The notes under the pieces were generated by a model. The model saw nothing but the letters and a program-made list of their open reading frames with translations, made no database searches and had not been told where the DNA came from. Made by a program: the position numbers and the translations under genes. Below, one piece after another: positions 36,778 to 44,642 of a stretch of 64,000 nt of DNA. This DNA comes from Pseudonocardia sp. MH-G8. GTDB taxonomy: Bacteria; Actinomycetota; Actinomycetes; Mycobacteriales; Pseudonocardiaceae. Location of the stretch: positions 434,001-498,000 of the forward strand of contig NZ_NKYF01000001.1 of the NCBI RefSeq assembly GCF_002262885.1. The letters are read 5' to 3'. Each line of letters begins with the position of its first letter. Positions within the stretch are counted from its first letter, which is position 1.

Positions 36778-38360
36778 GCGCGCACCAGCGGCAGGCGCAC
36801 CGCGAACTCCGCCGGGCCGACCAGGCGCACGGTGCCGCCGTGGCGCTGCGCCGCCCGCCGCACCAGCGCGAGGCCCAGCCCGCGGCCGAGGCCGTCCTGG
36901 CCGTCGACGCTCGGCTTGGTGCTGAAACCCCGCTCGAAGGCCCGTTCCACGTCCTCGACGGGCACGCCGGGCCCGCTGTCGCGCACCCGCAGCTCCACCG
37001 CACCCTCGACCACCCCCGCGCCGAACCGCACCCAGCGCGGCTCCGGGGCGTCCTGCGCGGCGTCGACCGCGTTGTCGAGCAGGTTGCCCACGATCGTGAC
37101 GAGGTCGCGCGGATCGGCCACGCCCGCGGGGACGCGCGAGCCCTCGTCGACACCGAGCTCCACGCCGCGCTCCGCCGCCGCCGCGGCCTTGCCCACGACC
37201 AGCGCAGCCAGCTCCGGCACCGCGATGCCGTCGACGACGGCGTCGGTGAGGTGCTGGGAGACGGTGAGCTCGGTGGTGGCGTACTCCAGCGCCTCCTCGG
37301 CGCGGCCGAGCTCGATCAGCGAGATCACGGTGTGCAGCTGGTTGGCGGCCTCGTGGGCCTGGGCGTGCAGCGAGTCGGCGAACCCGCGGACGGTCTGCAG
37401 CTCACTCACCAGCTCCCGCAGCTCGGTGTGGTCGCGCAAGGTGACGACGGTGCCGAGATGGCTCCCCGCCCAGCGCGCGGCGCCCTGGTTCACCACCACG
37501 ATCCGGTCCGCGGTCAGGTGGATCTCGTCGTCCCGCGCGACCCCCTCGGCCAGCGCCTTCCCCAGCACGGCGGGCAGGCCGATCTCGCCGACCCGCTGCC
37601 CGTGCACGTCCGGTGGCAGCGCGAGCAGCCGCCGGGCCTCGTCGTTCACCAGCTGCACGCGGCCCTCGCGGTCCAGCAGCAGCAGCCCTTCGCGCACGGC
37701 GTGCAGCACCGCGTCGTAGTACTCGTACATCCGGGACAGCTCCGCGGGCCCCAGGTCGTGCGTCGAGCGCCGCAGCCACCGGCTCACCAGCCACGACCCG
37801 GCGGCGGCCAGCAGCAGCGCCACCGCCGCCGCTCCCAGCACGAGCGGCACCTGCCGCTGGAGGTCCTGCGCCACCGCGGTGATCGAGCGGCCCACCGACA
37901 CCAGCGCGACGACTCGGCCGTCGTCCAGCACCGGCACGACCGCGCGCACCGACGGGCCCAGCGTGCCCGTGTAGGTCTCGGTGAACTCGGTCTCGCCCGC
38001 CGCCGCGGGGCCGATGGTGCCCACGAAGGTGCGGCCGACCTCGGCGGGTGTCGGATGGGTGTAGCGGATGCCGTCGGGCGTCATCACGACCACGAAGTCG
38101 GTGCCCGTGTCGAGGCGCACGCGCTCGGCGAGCGGCTGCAGCGCGACCGCCGGTTCCGGATCGTCGAGGGCGGCGAGCACCTCCGGCGACCCGGCCAAGG
38201 TGTGCGCGATGGCGAGCATCTCCTCGGCGGTCGCGGCCCGCTCGGTCTCCTGCAGCTGCCACCAGGTGGCCACCGCGAGCCCGGTCAGCACGATCCCCAC
38301 GATCGCGGCCTGCAGGGCGAACAGCTGCCGGGCGAGGCTCCACCCGTGTGCGCGCCCCAT
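36774..38360 (-). CDS. CitA/DcuS-type sensor histidine kinase
   Basis: A 528-aa kinase. Helix 1 lies at about 12-32, then a periplasmic PAS-like (PDC) domain (DTGTDFVVVMTPDGIRYTHPTPAEVGRTFVGTIGPAAAGETEFTETYTGTLGPSVRAVVPV), and helix 2 near 178-200. A cytoplasmic PAS domain (ALLLLDREG-like, GRVQLVNDEARRLL) follows, then the SpoOB-type phosphoacceptor H in LHAQAHEAANQLHTVISLI. The HATPase has NLLDNAVDAAQ, DSGPGVP and GRGLGLALVR. A GTG at 38372 is an alternative start. It is divergent from dctA. Confidence 0.92.
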   Translation of the reverse strand: MGRAHGWSLARQLFALQAAIVGIVLTGLAVATWWQLQETERAATAEEMLAIAHTLAGSPEVLAALDDPEPAVALQPLAERVRLDTGTDFVVVMTPDGIRYTHPTPAEVGRTFVGTIGPAAAGETEFTETYTGTLGPSVRAVVPVLDDGRVVALVSVGRSITAVAQDLQRQVPLVLGAAAVALLLAAAGSWLVSRWLRRSTHDLGPAELSRMYEYYDAVLHAVREGLLLLDREGRVQLVNDEARRLLALPPDVHGQRVGEIGLPAVLGKALAEGVARDDEIHLTADRIVVVNQGAARWAGSHLGTVVTLRDHTELRELVSELQTVRGFADSLHAQAHEAANQLHTVISLIELGRAEEALEYATTELTVSQHLTDAVVDGIAVPELAALVVGKAAAAAERGVELGVDEGSRVPAGVADPRDLVTIVGNLLDNAVDAAQDAPEPRWVRFGAGVVEGAVELRVRDSGPGVPVEDVERAFERGFSTKPSVDGQDGLGRGLGLALVRRAAQRHGGTVRLVGPAEFAVRLPLVRA

Positions 38361-38499
38361 CCCGTGATCCACCTGTCCTCTACCGAAATGAACGAAAGCA
38401 GAACCGTAGGTCCACCGGCCCGCATGCTCGCGGGGATGGTCGCCGGTCACCCGGTACCCGTGCAAACGCCACCACCGTCGTCGGCCCCGGAGGAACCCC

Positions 38500-39852
38500 G
38501 TGACAGACACCAGCGCGCCACCCCGTCGGGATCGCACGCACTACCTCTACATCGCCGTCATCATCGCCGTGCTCGCCGGTGTGGTGGTCGGCCTGGTCGC
38601 CCCCACGGTGGGTGAGGCGCTCAAGCCGCTGGGTACCGCCTTCGTCAACCTCATCAAGATGATGATCTCACCGGTCATCTTCTGCACGATCGTGCTCGGC
38701 ATCGGCTCGATCCGCCAGGCCGCGAAGGTGGGCCGGGTCGGCGGCCTCGCGCTGGCCTACTTCCTCACGATGTCCACGATCGCGCTGGTCATCGGGCTGG
38801 TCGTGGGCAACATCCTGCAACCGGGCACCGGCCTGGACCTCGGCGGCCTCGAGCACTACGAGGCCCCCGAGGGCGAGTCCAGCTCGGAATTCCTGATGGG
38901 GATCATCCCGACGACGCTGTTCTCCCCTCTGGTGGGCGACAGCGTGCTGTCCACCCTGTTCGTGGCGCTGCTGGTCGGGTTCGGCGTGCAGGCGCTCGGC
39001 CGCTCCGGCGAGCCGCTGCTGCGCGGGGTGAAGCACCTGCAGCGGCTGGTGTTCCGGGTGCTGGCGATGATCATGTGGGTGGCCCCCATCGGCGCGTTCG
39101 GCGCGATCGCGGCCGTGATCGGCGAGACGGGCTGGTCCGGGATCGGCGCCCTGTTCCAGGTGATGGCCGGCTTCTACATCACCTGCGCGCTCTTCGTGTT
39201 CGGCGTGCTCGGGCTGCTCCTGCGGCTCGTGGCCCGGATGAACATCTTCTCGCTCCTGCGCTACCTCGGCCGCGAGTTCCTGCTGATCGTCTCGACCTCG
39301 TCGTCGGAGTCGGCGCTGCCGCGGCTGATCGCGAAGATGGAGCACGCCGGGATCTCGAAGCCGGTCGTCGGCATCACGGTCCCGACCGGCTACTCGTTCA
39401 ACCTCGACGGCACCGCCATCTACCTGACGATGGCCTCGCTGTTCATCGCCGACGCCATGGGCAGCCCGCTGTCGATCGGCGAGCAGGTCTCCCTGCTGCT
39501 GTTCATGATCATTGCTTCGAAGGGCGCGGCAGGCGTCACGGGCGCCGGCCTCGCGACCCTGGCCGGCGGGCTGGCCTCGCACCGGCCCGACCTCGTCGAC
39601 GGCGTCGGCATGATCGTCGGGATCGACCGGTTCATGTCCGAGGCCCGCGCCGTCACCAACTTCGCGGGCAACGCCGTCGCGACGGTGCTGATCGGGCACT
39701 GGGTCGGCGAGCTCGACCGCGAGCAGGCCGACCGCGTGCTGCGCGGCGACGACCCGTTCGACGAGGCCACGATGCTCGACGACGACGACGACCACCACAA
39801 CGGCGGCGCCCAGGCCGCACCCGAGCCGGAGAAGGCCGCTACGAGCGCCTGA
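38500..39852 (+). CDS. dctA: C4-dicarboxylate/H+ (Na+) symporter, DAACS family
   Basis: A 450-aa transporter with the DctA/GltP core: IKMMISPVIFCTIVLGIGSI (TM2), the serine-rich reentrant loop STSSSESALPRLIAKMEHAG, VGITVPTGYSFNLDGTAIYLTMASLFIADA, SKGAAGVTGAGL and GIDRFMSEARAVTNFAGNAVATVLIGHWVGELD. It imports succinate, fumarate and malate. The GTG follows GGAGGAACCCC. It is divergent from a CitA/CitB-type two-component system that probably activates it, and it ends in a strong hairpin. Confidence 0.95.
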   Translation: MTDTSAPPRRDRTHYLYIAVIIAVLAGVVVGLVAPTVGEALKPLGTAFVNLIKMMISPVIFCTIVLGIGSIRQAAKVGRVGGLALAYFLTMSTIALVIGLVVGNILQPGTGLDLGGLEHYEAPEGESSSEFLMGIIPTTLFSPLVGDSVLSTLFVALLVGFGVQALGRSGEPLLRGVKHLQRLVFRVLAMIMWVAPIGAFGAIAAVIGETGWSGIGALFQVMAGFYITCALFVFGVLGLLLRLVARMNIFSLLRYLGREFLLIVSTSSSESALPRLIAKMEHAGISKPVVGITVPTGYSFNLDGTAIYLTMASLFIADAMGSPLSIGEQVSLLLFMIIASKGAAGVTGAGLATLAGGLASHRPDLVDGVGMIVGIDRFMSEARAVTNFAGNAVATVLIGHWVGELDREQADRVLRGDDPFDEATMLDDDDDHHNGGAQAAPEPEKAATSA

Positions 39853-39861
39853 TCCACCGGC

Positions 39862-39897
39862 ACAGCGGCGCCCCGCCCACCAGCGGGGCGCCGCTGT
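39862..39897 (+). terminator. dctA terminator hairpin
   Basis: ACAGCGGCGCCCCGC (39862-39876) and GCGGGGCGCCGCTGT (39883-39897) form a perfect 15-bp stem with a 6-nt loop, just after the dctA stop. No U-tract follows, as is usual in actinobacteria. Confidence 0.85.
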
Positions 39898-40228
39898 CCG
39901 TCTGCGGCTGAACGGAACACCAGGGTTGTTCGATCACGCCTGGACAGCGCTGGTGTTCCGTTCACCCGCGAACGGGGTTCGGTGCGCCGGTCCTCCCGTG
40001 GGCGCCGTTCCCAGCTACCTGAACTGCACCCTGCCCATGAGACGTACAGGAATGCGGCCACGAGGACGCCCACGTGCGACTCGCACCGATCAGGCGCCCT
40101 CAGCCAGGGTCTCCTCACCAGAGATACTGCTCGCACACACCGCCGGGCCTGCGTGCCGTGTGTGTGAGAGCAGGCGAGCACGCCCCGTCGGCCCGGCGGC
40201 TACCGGCCCGCGTTGGTCTACTGGGGCC
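39898..40228. other. gene-free spacer with two further hairpins
   Basis: No coding sequence is supported in these 331 bp. GAACGGAACACCAG (39910-39923) and CTGGTGTTCCGTTC (39950-39963) form a perfect 14-bp stem with a 26-nt loop. Farther on, GCTCGCACACAC (40129-40140) and GTGTGTGTGAGAGC (40158-40171) form an imperfect stem upstream of the SMP-30 gene. Confidence 0.6.
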
Positions 40229-41116
40229 ATGACTCGAGAGATCGTCGCCGAGCAGGCCACGCCCGCCGTCGCCGAGCACGGCGAGGGCCCCGTCTGGGAC
40301 GTCGACCGCGGCGTGCTCGCCTCCGTCGACATGCACCGCGGCGACCTGCTGACCGTCGACCTGCTGCGCGACGGGGCGGACCTGGCGCAGGTCCGCCGCC
40401 GGCACGTGGGCGACCTGCTCGCCGCGCTGCGTCCGCGGGCGCGCGGCGGGTGGGTCGTGGGGCTGAGCCGCGGGTTCGGCCTGCTCGACGAGCCCGGCTC
40501 GGACGGCGGGGGCGAGGCGCGGCCGCTGGACGAACTGTGGTCCGATCCCACAATCCGCATGAACGACGGCGGATGCGACCCGGCGGGCGGGTTCTGGTGC
40601 GGCTCCATGGCCACCGACGGAGCCGTCGGGCGCGGGTCGCTGCACCGGCTCGCGCCCGACGGCTCCGTCGCCACGATGATCACCGATGTGTCGGTCTCCA
40701 ACGGCCTGTGCTGGTCGCCCGACGGGTCCCGCGCCTACTACGTCGACTCCGGGACCGGTGGGATCGACATCCTGACCGTCGACCTCGACGCGCCCGCGAT
40801 CACCGCGCGGGAACGCTTCGTGGACGTCGAGGGCGGCACCCCGGACGGCCTCACCGTGGACGCCGACGGCGGGGTGTGGGTGGCGCTGTGGGGCGGGTCC
40901 GCCGTGCACCGATACAGCCCCGACGGCGCGCTCGACACCGTGGTCCGGGTACCCACGACGCACCCCACTGCCTGCGCTCTCGCCGGTCCTGAGCTGGACG
41001 AACTCTGGATCACGACCTCGGAGCGGGGGGCGGGTGGCGCGGACGGCCGTGCGGGGGCGCTGTACCGCTGCCTGCCCGGCGTCCGCGGGCTCGCGCCGCT
41101 GCCCTACCGGGGCTGA
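40229..41116 (+). CDS. SMP-30/gluconolactonase family protein
   Basis: A 295-aa six-bladed beta-propeller lactonase. Metal ligands are visible in EHGEGPVWDVD (Glu), RMNDGGCDPAGGFWCGSM (Asn), VSNGLCWSPDGSRAYYVDS (Asn) and GGTPDGLTVDADGGVWVAL (Asp), matching the Ca/Zn-dependent sugar-lactonase active site. It probably hydrolyses an aldonolactone. The ATG at 40229 gives the standard N-terminus. No sugar dehydrogenase is adjacent. Confidence 0.9.
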   Translation: MTREIVAEQATPAVAEHGEGPVWDVDRGVLASVDMHRGDLLTVDLLRDGADLAQVRRRHVGDLLAALRPRARGGWVVGLSRGFGLLDEPGSDGGGEARPLDELWSDPTIRMNDGGCDPAGGFWCGSMATDGAVGRGSLHRLAPDGSVATMITDVSVSNGLCWSPDGSRAYYVDSGTGGIDILTVDLDAPAITARERFVDVEGGTPDGLTVDADGGVWVALWGGSAVHRYSPDGALDTVVRVPTTHPTACALAGPELDELWITTSERGAGGADGRAGALYRCLPGVRGLAPLPYRG

Positions 41117-41204
41117 GACGGCGCCCGGAACGGGCCCGCACCGCTGTGACCGGGGCCGACCGTTCGGCGCGGATCGGGGGGCGCGCGCGTGGCGCTGCGC
41201 GTTT

Positions 41205-41220
41205 CTGTCAGGCTTGACAG
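41205..41220 (+). promoter_or_regulatory. inverted repeat overlapping a -35-like TTGACA
   Basis: CTGTCAGGCTTGACAG is an inverted repeat with a 4-bp centre. It includes TTGACA (41214-41219), a good -35 hexamer, 60 bp before the mIHF ATG. The matching -10 is weak. A regulator could bind here. Confidence 0.4.
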
Positions 41221-41279
41221 CGAAGATGACCTGCGCACATCCCATCCGGGGTGGACGCCTGGAGAGGAGAGAAGTCGAC

Positions 41280-41591
41280 ATGGCACTGCCCACGCTCACT
41301 CCCGAGCAGCGCGCCGAGGCCCTGAAGAAGGCCGCGGCCGCCCGCACCGCCCGCAAGGAACTGCGCGACGCGATCGCTCGCGGCGAGCAGACGATCCCCG
41401 CGGTTCTCGACCGCGCGAAGTCCGACCAGGTGGTCGGCAAGACGAAGGTCGCCGACCTGCTCAAGAGCCTGCCCGGCTACGGCCCCGCCAAGGTCTCGCA
41501 GCTGCTGGAGCAGACCGGCATCGACGCGTCGCGCCGCGCCGCGGGCCTGGGCGACCGTCAGCGTCAGGCGCTGATCGACGCCCTCAAGTGA
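41280..41591 (+). CDS. mihF: mIHF-type integration host factor
   Basis: A 103-aa nucleoid protein. The basic N-terminal helix is LTPEQRAEALKKAAAARTARKELRDAIARGE, followed by the helix-two-turn-helix core VLDRAKSDQVVGKTKVADLLKSLPGYGPAKVSQLLEQTGIDASRRAAGLGDRQRQALI, which carries the LPGYGPAKV DNA-binding hairpin. Actinobacterial mIHF normally lies beside gmk and rpoZ. Here it stands alone between a lactonase and a hydrolase and has its own terminator. It may be the only copy relocated, or a paralogue. Confidence 0.92.
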   Translation: MALPTLTPEQRAEALKKAAAARTARKELRDAIARGEQTIPAVLDRAKSDQVVGKTKVADLLKSLPGYGPAKVSQLLEQTGIDASRRAAGLGDRQRQALIDALK

Positions 41592-41594
41592 CAC

Positions 41595-41649
41595 CCACCG
41601 CCCCGGGCCCGGCCCAGTAACGATCTGGAGCCGGGCCCGGGCGGGGTGG
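41595..41649 (+). terminator. mihF terminator hairpin
   Basis: CCACCGCCCCGGGCCCGGC (41595-41613) pairs imperfectly with GCCGGGCCCGGGCGGGGTGG (41630-41649) around a 16-nt loop, directly after the mIHF stop. Confidence 0.8.
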
Positions 41650-41713
41650 CGCCCACCACCCGGGCGCCCCACGGGTTCGACACGGAGCACTGCGGACCGG
41701 CAGGCTGCACCTC

Positions 41714-42592
41714 GTGGAACGCTTCGTCGACGTCGCGCCCGGTGTCCGCCTGTGGGCGGAAGACTTCCCCGCCACCGGGCCGCACCCGGGTGAGCCGCTG
41801 CTGCTCGTGATGGGCGCCAATGCCTCCGGCCTCACCTGGCCGGACAGCCTCGTCGCCCAGCTCGCCGAGCACCACCGCATCATCCGTTACGACCACCGCG
41901 ACACCGGGCGATCCACGGCCGCCTTCGACGACGCTCCCTACGGCATCACCGACCTCGCAGAGGACGCCGTCGCCGTCCTCGACGCGTTCGACGTGCCACG
42001 TGCTCACGTGGTGGGCATGTCGATGGGCGGGCTGCTGGTGCAACTGCTGCTGCTCGACCACCCCGACCGCCTGGCCACCGCCACCCTGTTCTGCACGGGG
42101 CCGCTGCCCTTCGCCGAGCCGGACCCGGCCGCGCCGCCGCCGCCCGGTCCGGACCCGGCGCTGTTGCGCCTGTGGGCCGAGCTCGACGACCCGCGCGACC
42201 AGAAGGGCGAGATCGCCTGGCGCGTGGAGCACTGGCGGCTGCTCAACGGCACGGGCACCCCGTTCGACGCGGCCGAGTTCCGCGCCCTCGAGGAACGGAT
42301 CATCGCCCACTCGGGCCGGCACGACCCGGTCGTCGCCCACGCGCACATGGACACGGCAGGGCTGGAGCGCGGCGCGGAGCTGGCCGCGGTCACGGTCCCC
42401 ACGCTGGTCATCGAGGCCCCGGAGGACCCGGCCTTCCCGCCACCCAACGCCGGCGGGCTCGCGCGGACGCTCGGGGGCGGCCGGTTGGTCCGCATCCCCG
42501 GCATGGGCCACGCCATCAACCGCACGGTGGTCCCGCCGCTCGCCGCCGCGATCCTCACCCGGACGACCAGCGCGGAGACCGCGGCCTGCTGA
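41714..42592 (+). CDS. alpha/beta hydrolase
   Basis: A 292-aa alpha/beta-hydrolase. The nucleophile elbow is VVGMSMGGLLVQ (Ser about residue 99), the oxyanion region is LLLVMGANASGLTW, the acid is in IEAPEDPAFPP and the catalytic His is in RIPGMGHAINR. The RYDHRDTGRST segment is typical of the RdmC/TAP-esterase-like group. The substrate is unknown. It stands alone, 120 bp after mihF, beyond that gene's terminator. Confidence 0.9.
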   Translation: MERFVDVAPGVRLWAEDFPATGPHPGEPLLLVMGANASGLTWPDSLVAQLAEHHRIIRYDHRDTGRSTAAFDDAPYGITDLAEDAVAVLDAFDVPRAHVVGMSMGGLLVQLLLLDHPDRLATATLFCTGPLPFAEPDPAAPPPPGPDPALLRLWAELDDPRDQKGEIAWRVEHWRLLNGTGTPFDAAEFRALEERIIAHSGRHDPVVAHAHMDTAGLERGAELAAVTVPTLVIEAPEDPAFPPPNAGGLARTLGGGRLVRIPGMGHAINRTVVPPLAAAILTRTTSAETAAC

Positions 42593-42701
42593 CCGGCGCG
42601 GGCCGGATCGCGCCCGGGAGGTGTGATCCGCACGGGCCGCGGGCAGTCCCAGCGCGCAGTCCCCAGCGCGCACGCGCGACCACCGACGAGAGGTGAGCGA
42701 C

Positions 42702-42875
42702 ATGGGCAACGAGGATCCGGACGCCGACGTGGCCGAGCAGCAGCGCGAGACCGTGACCCCCGAGGACGCCGAGGAGCCGGTGACGGATCCGGGCGGCCTG
42801 CCCCCGGAGGCCGACCCGGCCGACGTGGCGGAGCAGCGCGTCATCGTACCGGAGGACGACGACTACGAGCGCTGA
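42702..42875 (+). CDS. small acidic hypothetical protein with internal duplication
   Basis: A 57-aa protein with a strongly negative charge. It contains two versions of one motif, ADVAEQQRETVTPEDAEEP and ADVAEQRVIVPEDDD, suggesting an internal duplication. GAGAGG precedes the ATG at 42702; a GTG at 42693 is the alternative. No domain is recognised. Confidence 0.65.
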   Translation: MGNEDPDADVAEQQRETVTPEDAEEPVTDPGGLPPEADPADVAEQRVIVPEDDDYER

Positions 42876-43162
42876 CCCGCGGCCGGTCGCGGCCGCGTCG
42901 TGTCAACCTCTTTCACTCGATCGGTGCTTCCCGTCGGCCTCCTGTATCAGGTCGGCAGATGCCGGCGACCCATGACGGCCCGGATTCCGGCACTCCTACG
43001 GCACGTCCGAATGCGGCTCGACGGGCTGAATCCGCCGGTCGAACGGGCCGCGGAGGCGCGATCTGATCGCCCTCAGCAACCGGCGACAACCCGTCGGCCT
43101 CGGTGCAGCCCCCCTACGGGCGTATGGCATCGTTCGCGCGGCGTGCTGCGGGAGGAGAACGG

Positions 43163-44050
43163 GTGAAGGTCGTTGCGATCATCAACCACAAGGGAGGGGT
43201 GGGCAAAACCACCCTCACGGCCAACCTCGGCGCCGGTTTCGCGGCGCGGGGGCAGAAGGTACTACTCATCGATCTTGACGCGCAGGCCAGTCTGACGATC
43301 TCGTTCTTCACCCAGAGCGAGTGGACGGCCGACCTGCTTCCCGAGAAGACGGTGAAGCACTGGTTCGACCGCATCGGGAGCGACGACCTGGAGAGTCCGG
43401 CGAAGCTGGTCTCCGCACCACCCCGGGTCCAGGAGAAGCTCGCGCGCGGCAACGGACGGCTCGACCTGATGGCCGCGCACCGCGACCTCACGGACGTGGA
43501 GACGAATCTGGCGGCGGAACTGCTCACCGCCCCGGACCGCTTCGCGGCCCTGCACGGGCGGCTGCGTGAAGCGCTCACCCACGAGGACTTCGCCGATTAC
43601 GACACGGTCCTCATCGACTGCGCCCCGAACTTCGGCCTGATCGCCAAGAACGCCGTGGCGGCCAGCGACCTGCTGTTGATCCCCACGAAGCCGGACTACC
43701 TGTCGACCAACGGCATCGACTCGCTCGGCCTGAAGATCCGTTCGTTCGTGGAGGAGTACAACGAGCACTCCTCGGTGCCCGTCGAGCGTCCGGCCGCCGC
43801 CGTCGTGTTCACGATGGTGCAGAACCAGAACGGCGGCCCCATCGAGGCGCAGCGCAGCGTGATCAGCCGAATCGAGGCCCGCGAGGTGCCGACGTTCGCC
43901 ACCACGATCCGCGACAGCAAGTCCGTATACGGTCCGGCACCGGAACACGGGGTGCCGGTGATACTGGGTGGCACGGGGCGGGCGGCGACCCGCGAGCTGC
44001 GGGACATGGTGTCCGAGCTTTCAGGTCGACTGGAGAGGATCGCAGCGTGA
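43163..44050 (+). CDS. ParA-family ATPase (orphan partition-type cassette)
   Basis: A 295-aa deviant-Walker ATPase. The P-loop is NHKGGVGKTTLTANLG, Walker A' is LLIDLDAQASLT, Walker B is DTVLIDCAPNFGLIAKNAV, and IPTKPDYLSTNGIDSL follows. There is no N-terminal HTH, as in small ParA/Soj proteins. GGAGGAG lies six bases before the GTG. It is followed, overlapping 4 bp, by a small unrelated partner rather than ParB. A chromosomal parAB would normally lie by oriC; nothing here suggests oriC. About 290 bp upstream contain no supported gene. Confidence 0.9.
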   Translation: MKVVAIINHKGGVGKTTLTANLGAGFAARGQKVLLIDLDAQASLTISFFTQSEWTADLLPEKTVKHWFDRIGSDDLESPAKLVSAPPRVQEKLARGNGRLDLMAAHRDLTDVETNLAAELLTAPDRFAALHGRLREALTHEDFADYDTVLIDCAPNFGLIAKNAVAASDLLLIPTKPDYLSTNGIDSLGLKIRSFVEEYNEHSSVPVERPAAAVVFTMVQNQNGGPIEAQRSVISRIEAREVPTFATTIRDSKSVYGPAPEHGVPVILGGTGRAATRELRDMVSELSGRLERIAA

Positions 44051-44508
44051 CGCACTTCGAGCCCATCGACATCGACTCGCTCCCCACATCCCCGCTCCCG
44101 TCACCGCCGCTCGCGATCGCCCTGCAGAAGGCCGTCGCGCTGCTCGAGTCGCTCAGCAAGGAGCAGCTCCAGGACATCGCGTCCGGCAACGGCGGGCTGG
44201 TCTACCGGCCGGGGCCGGTGCGCCAGGTCCGGCGCGAGGTCGTGCACCGGTCGTCGAGCGTGGACATCGGGGGCGCCGTCGCCGAGATCAACCGCCTCGT
44301 CACCCCGGGCGAGGTGGCCGACTACCTGCAGCGGCGGAGTGCGGAGTTCACCGTCCCGGTGCTGAAGGAGATCGCCCGCGCGCTCGGCCCCACGGTCAAC
44401 AGCACCGGCCGGACCAAGGCCCAGCTGCGCCGCGACATCGTGGAGGGCACGGCCGGCTTCCGCGTGCGGTCGGCAGCGATGTCCGGCGGGGCGTGGGCGA
44501 AGCCCTGA
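44047..44508 (+). CDS. unknown partner of the ParA-family ATPase
   Basis: A 153-aa protein. The N-terminal 25 residues are Pro/Ser-rich, then helical segments IALQKAVALLESLSKEQLQDIASGNGG and AEINRLVTPGEVADYLQRRS follow. The C-terminus LKEIARALGPTVNSTGRTKAQLRRDIVEGTAGFRVRSAAM looks like a SAP or Rho-N type nucleic-acid-binding helix pair. The GTG overlaps the parA stop, so the two proteins are translationally coupled. No ParB, CBP or defence family is recognisable. It could be the DNA adaptor of the cassette. Confidence 0.75.
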   Translation: MTHFEPIDIDSLPTSPLPSPPLAIALQKAVALLESLSKEQLQDIASGNGGLVYRPGPVRQVRREVVHRSSSVDIGGAVAEINRLVTPGEVADYLQRRSAEFTVPVLKEIARALGPTVNSTGRTKAQLRRDIVEGTAGFRVRSAAMSGGAWAKP

Positions 44509-44522
44509 GCGCCCCCCATAGC

Positions 44523-44583
44523 GCACGTTGGAGCCTTACCGCTGTTTTCCGAGCCGGAGAACAGCAGTAAGGCTCCAACGTGC
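44523..44583. terminator. bidirectional terminator hairpin with GGAGCCTTACTGCTG core, second copy
   Basis: Arms from GCACGTTGGAGCCTTACC (44523-) and AACAGCAGTAAGGCTCCAAC (44560-) form a roughly 23-bp stem with one mismatch. It lies between the convergent ends of the ParA cassette and the UPF0016 fusion gene. Its core is that of the hairpin at 3208-3260. Confidence 0.8.
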
Positions 44584-44634
44584 TTTCGGGAACGTGCTTT
44601 TCGGGAACGTGCTTTCGGGAACGTGCTTTCGGGG
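44578..44634. repeat. four tandem 14/15-bp repeats
   Basis: ACGTGCTTTCGGGA occurs four times head to tail (44578-44591, 44592-44606 with one extra T, 44607-44620, and 44621-44634 with a last-base change). The first unit grows out of the right arm of the terminator hairpin. The array ends 9 bp before the stop of the UPF0016 fusion gene. Confidence 0.85.
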
Positions 44635-44642
44635 TGAGCGCG

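Noticed and set aside
42900..43166. 88-codon ORF between the acidic small protein and parA.
   Set aside because: Its residues look random and Arg-rich, no ribosome site exists, and it runs into the parA start.
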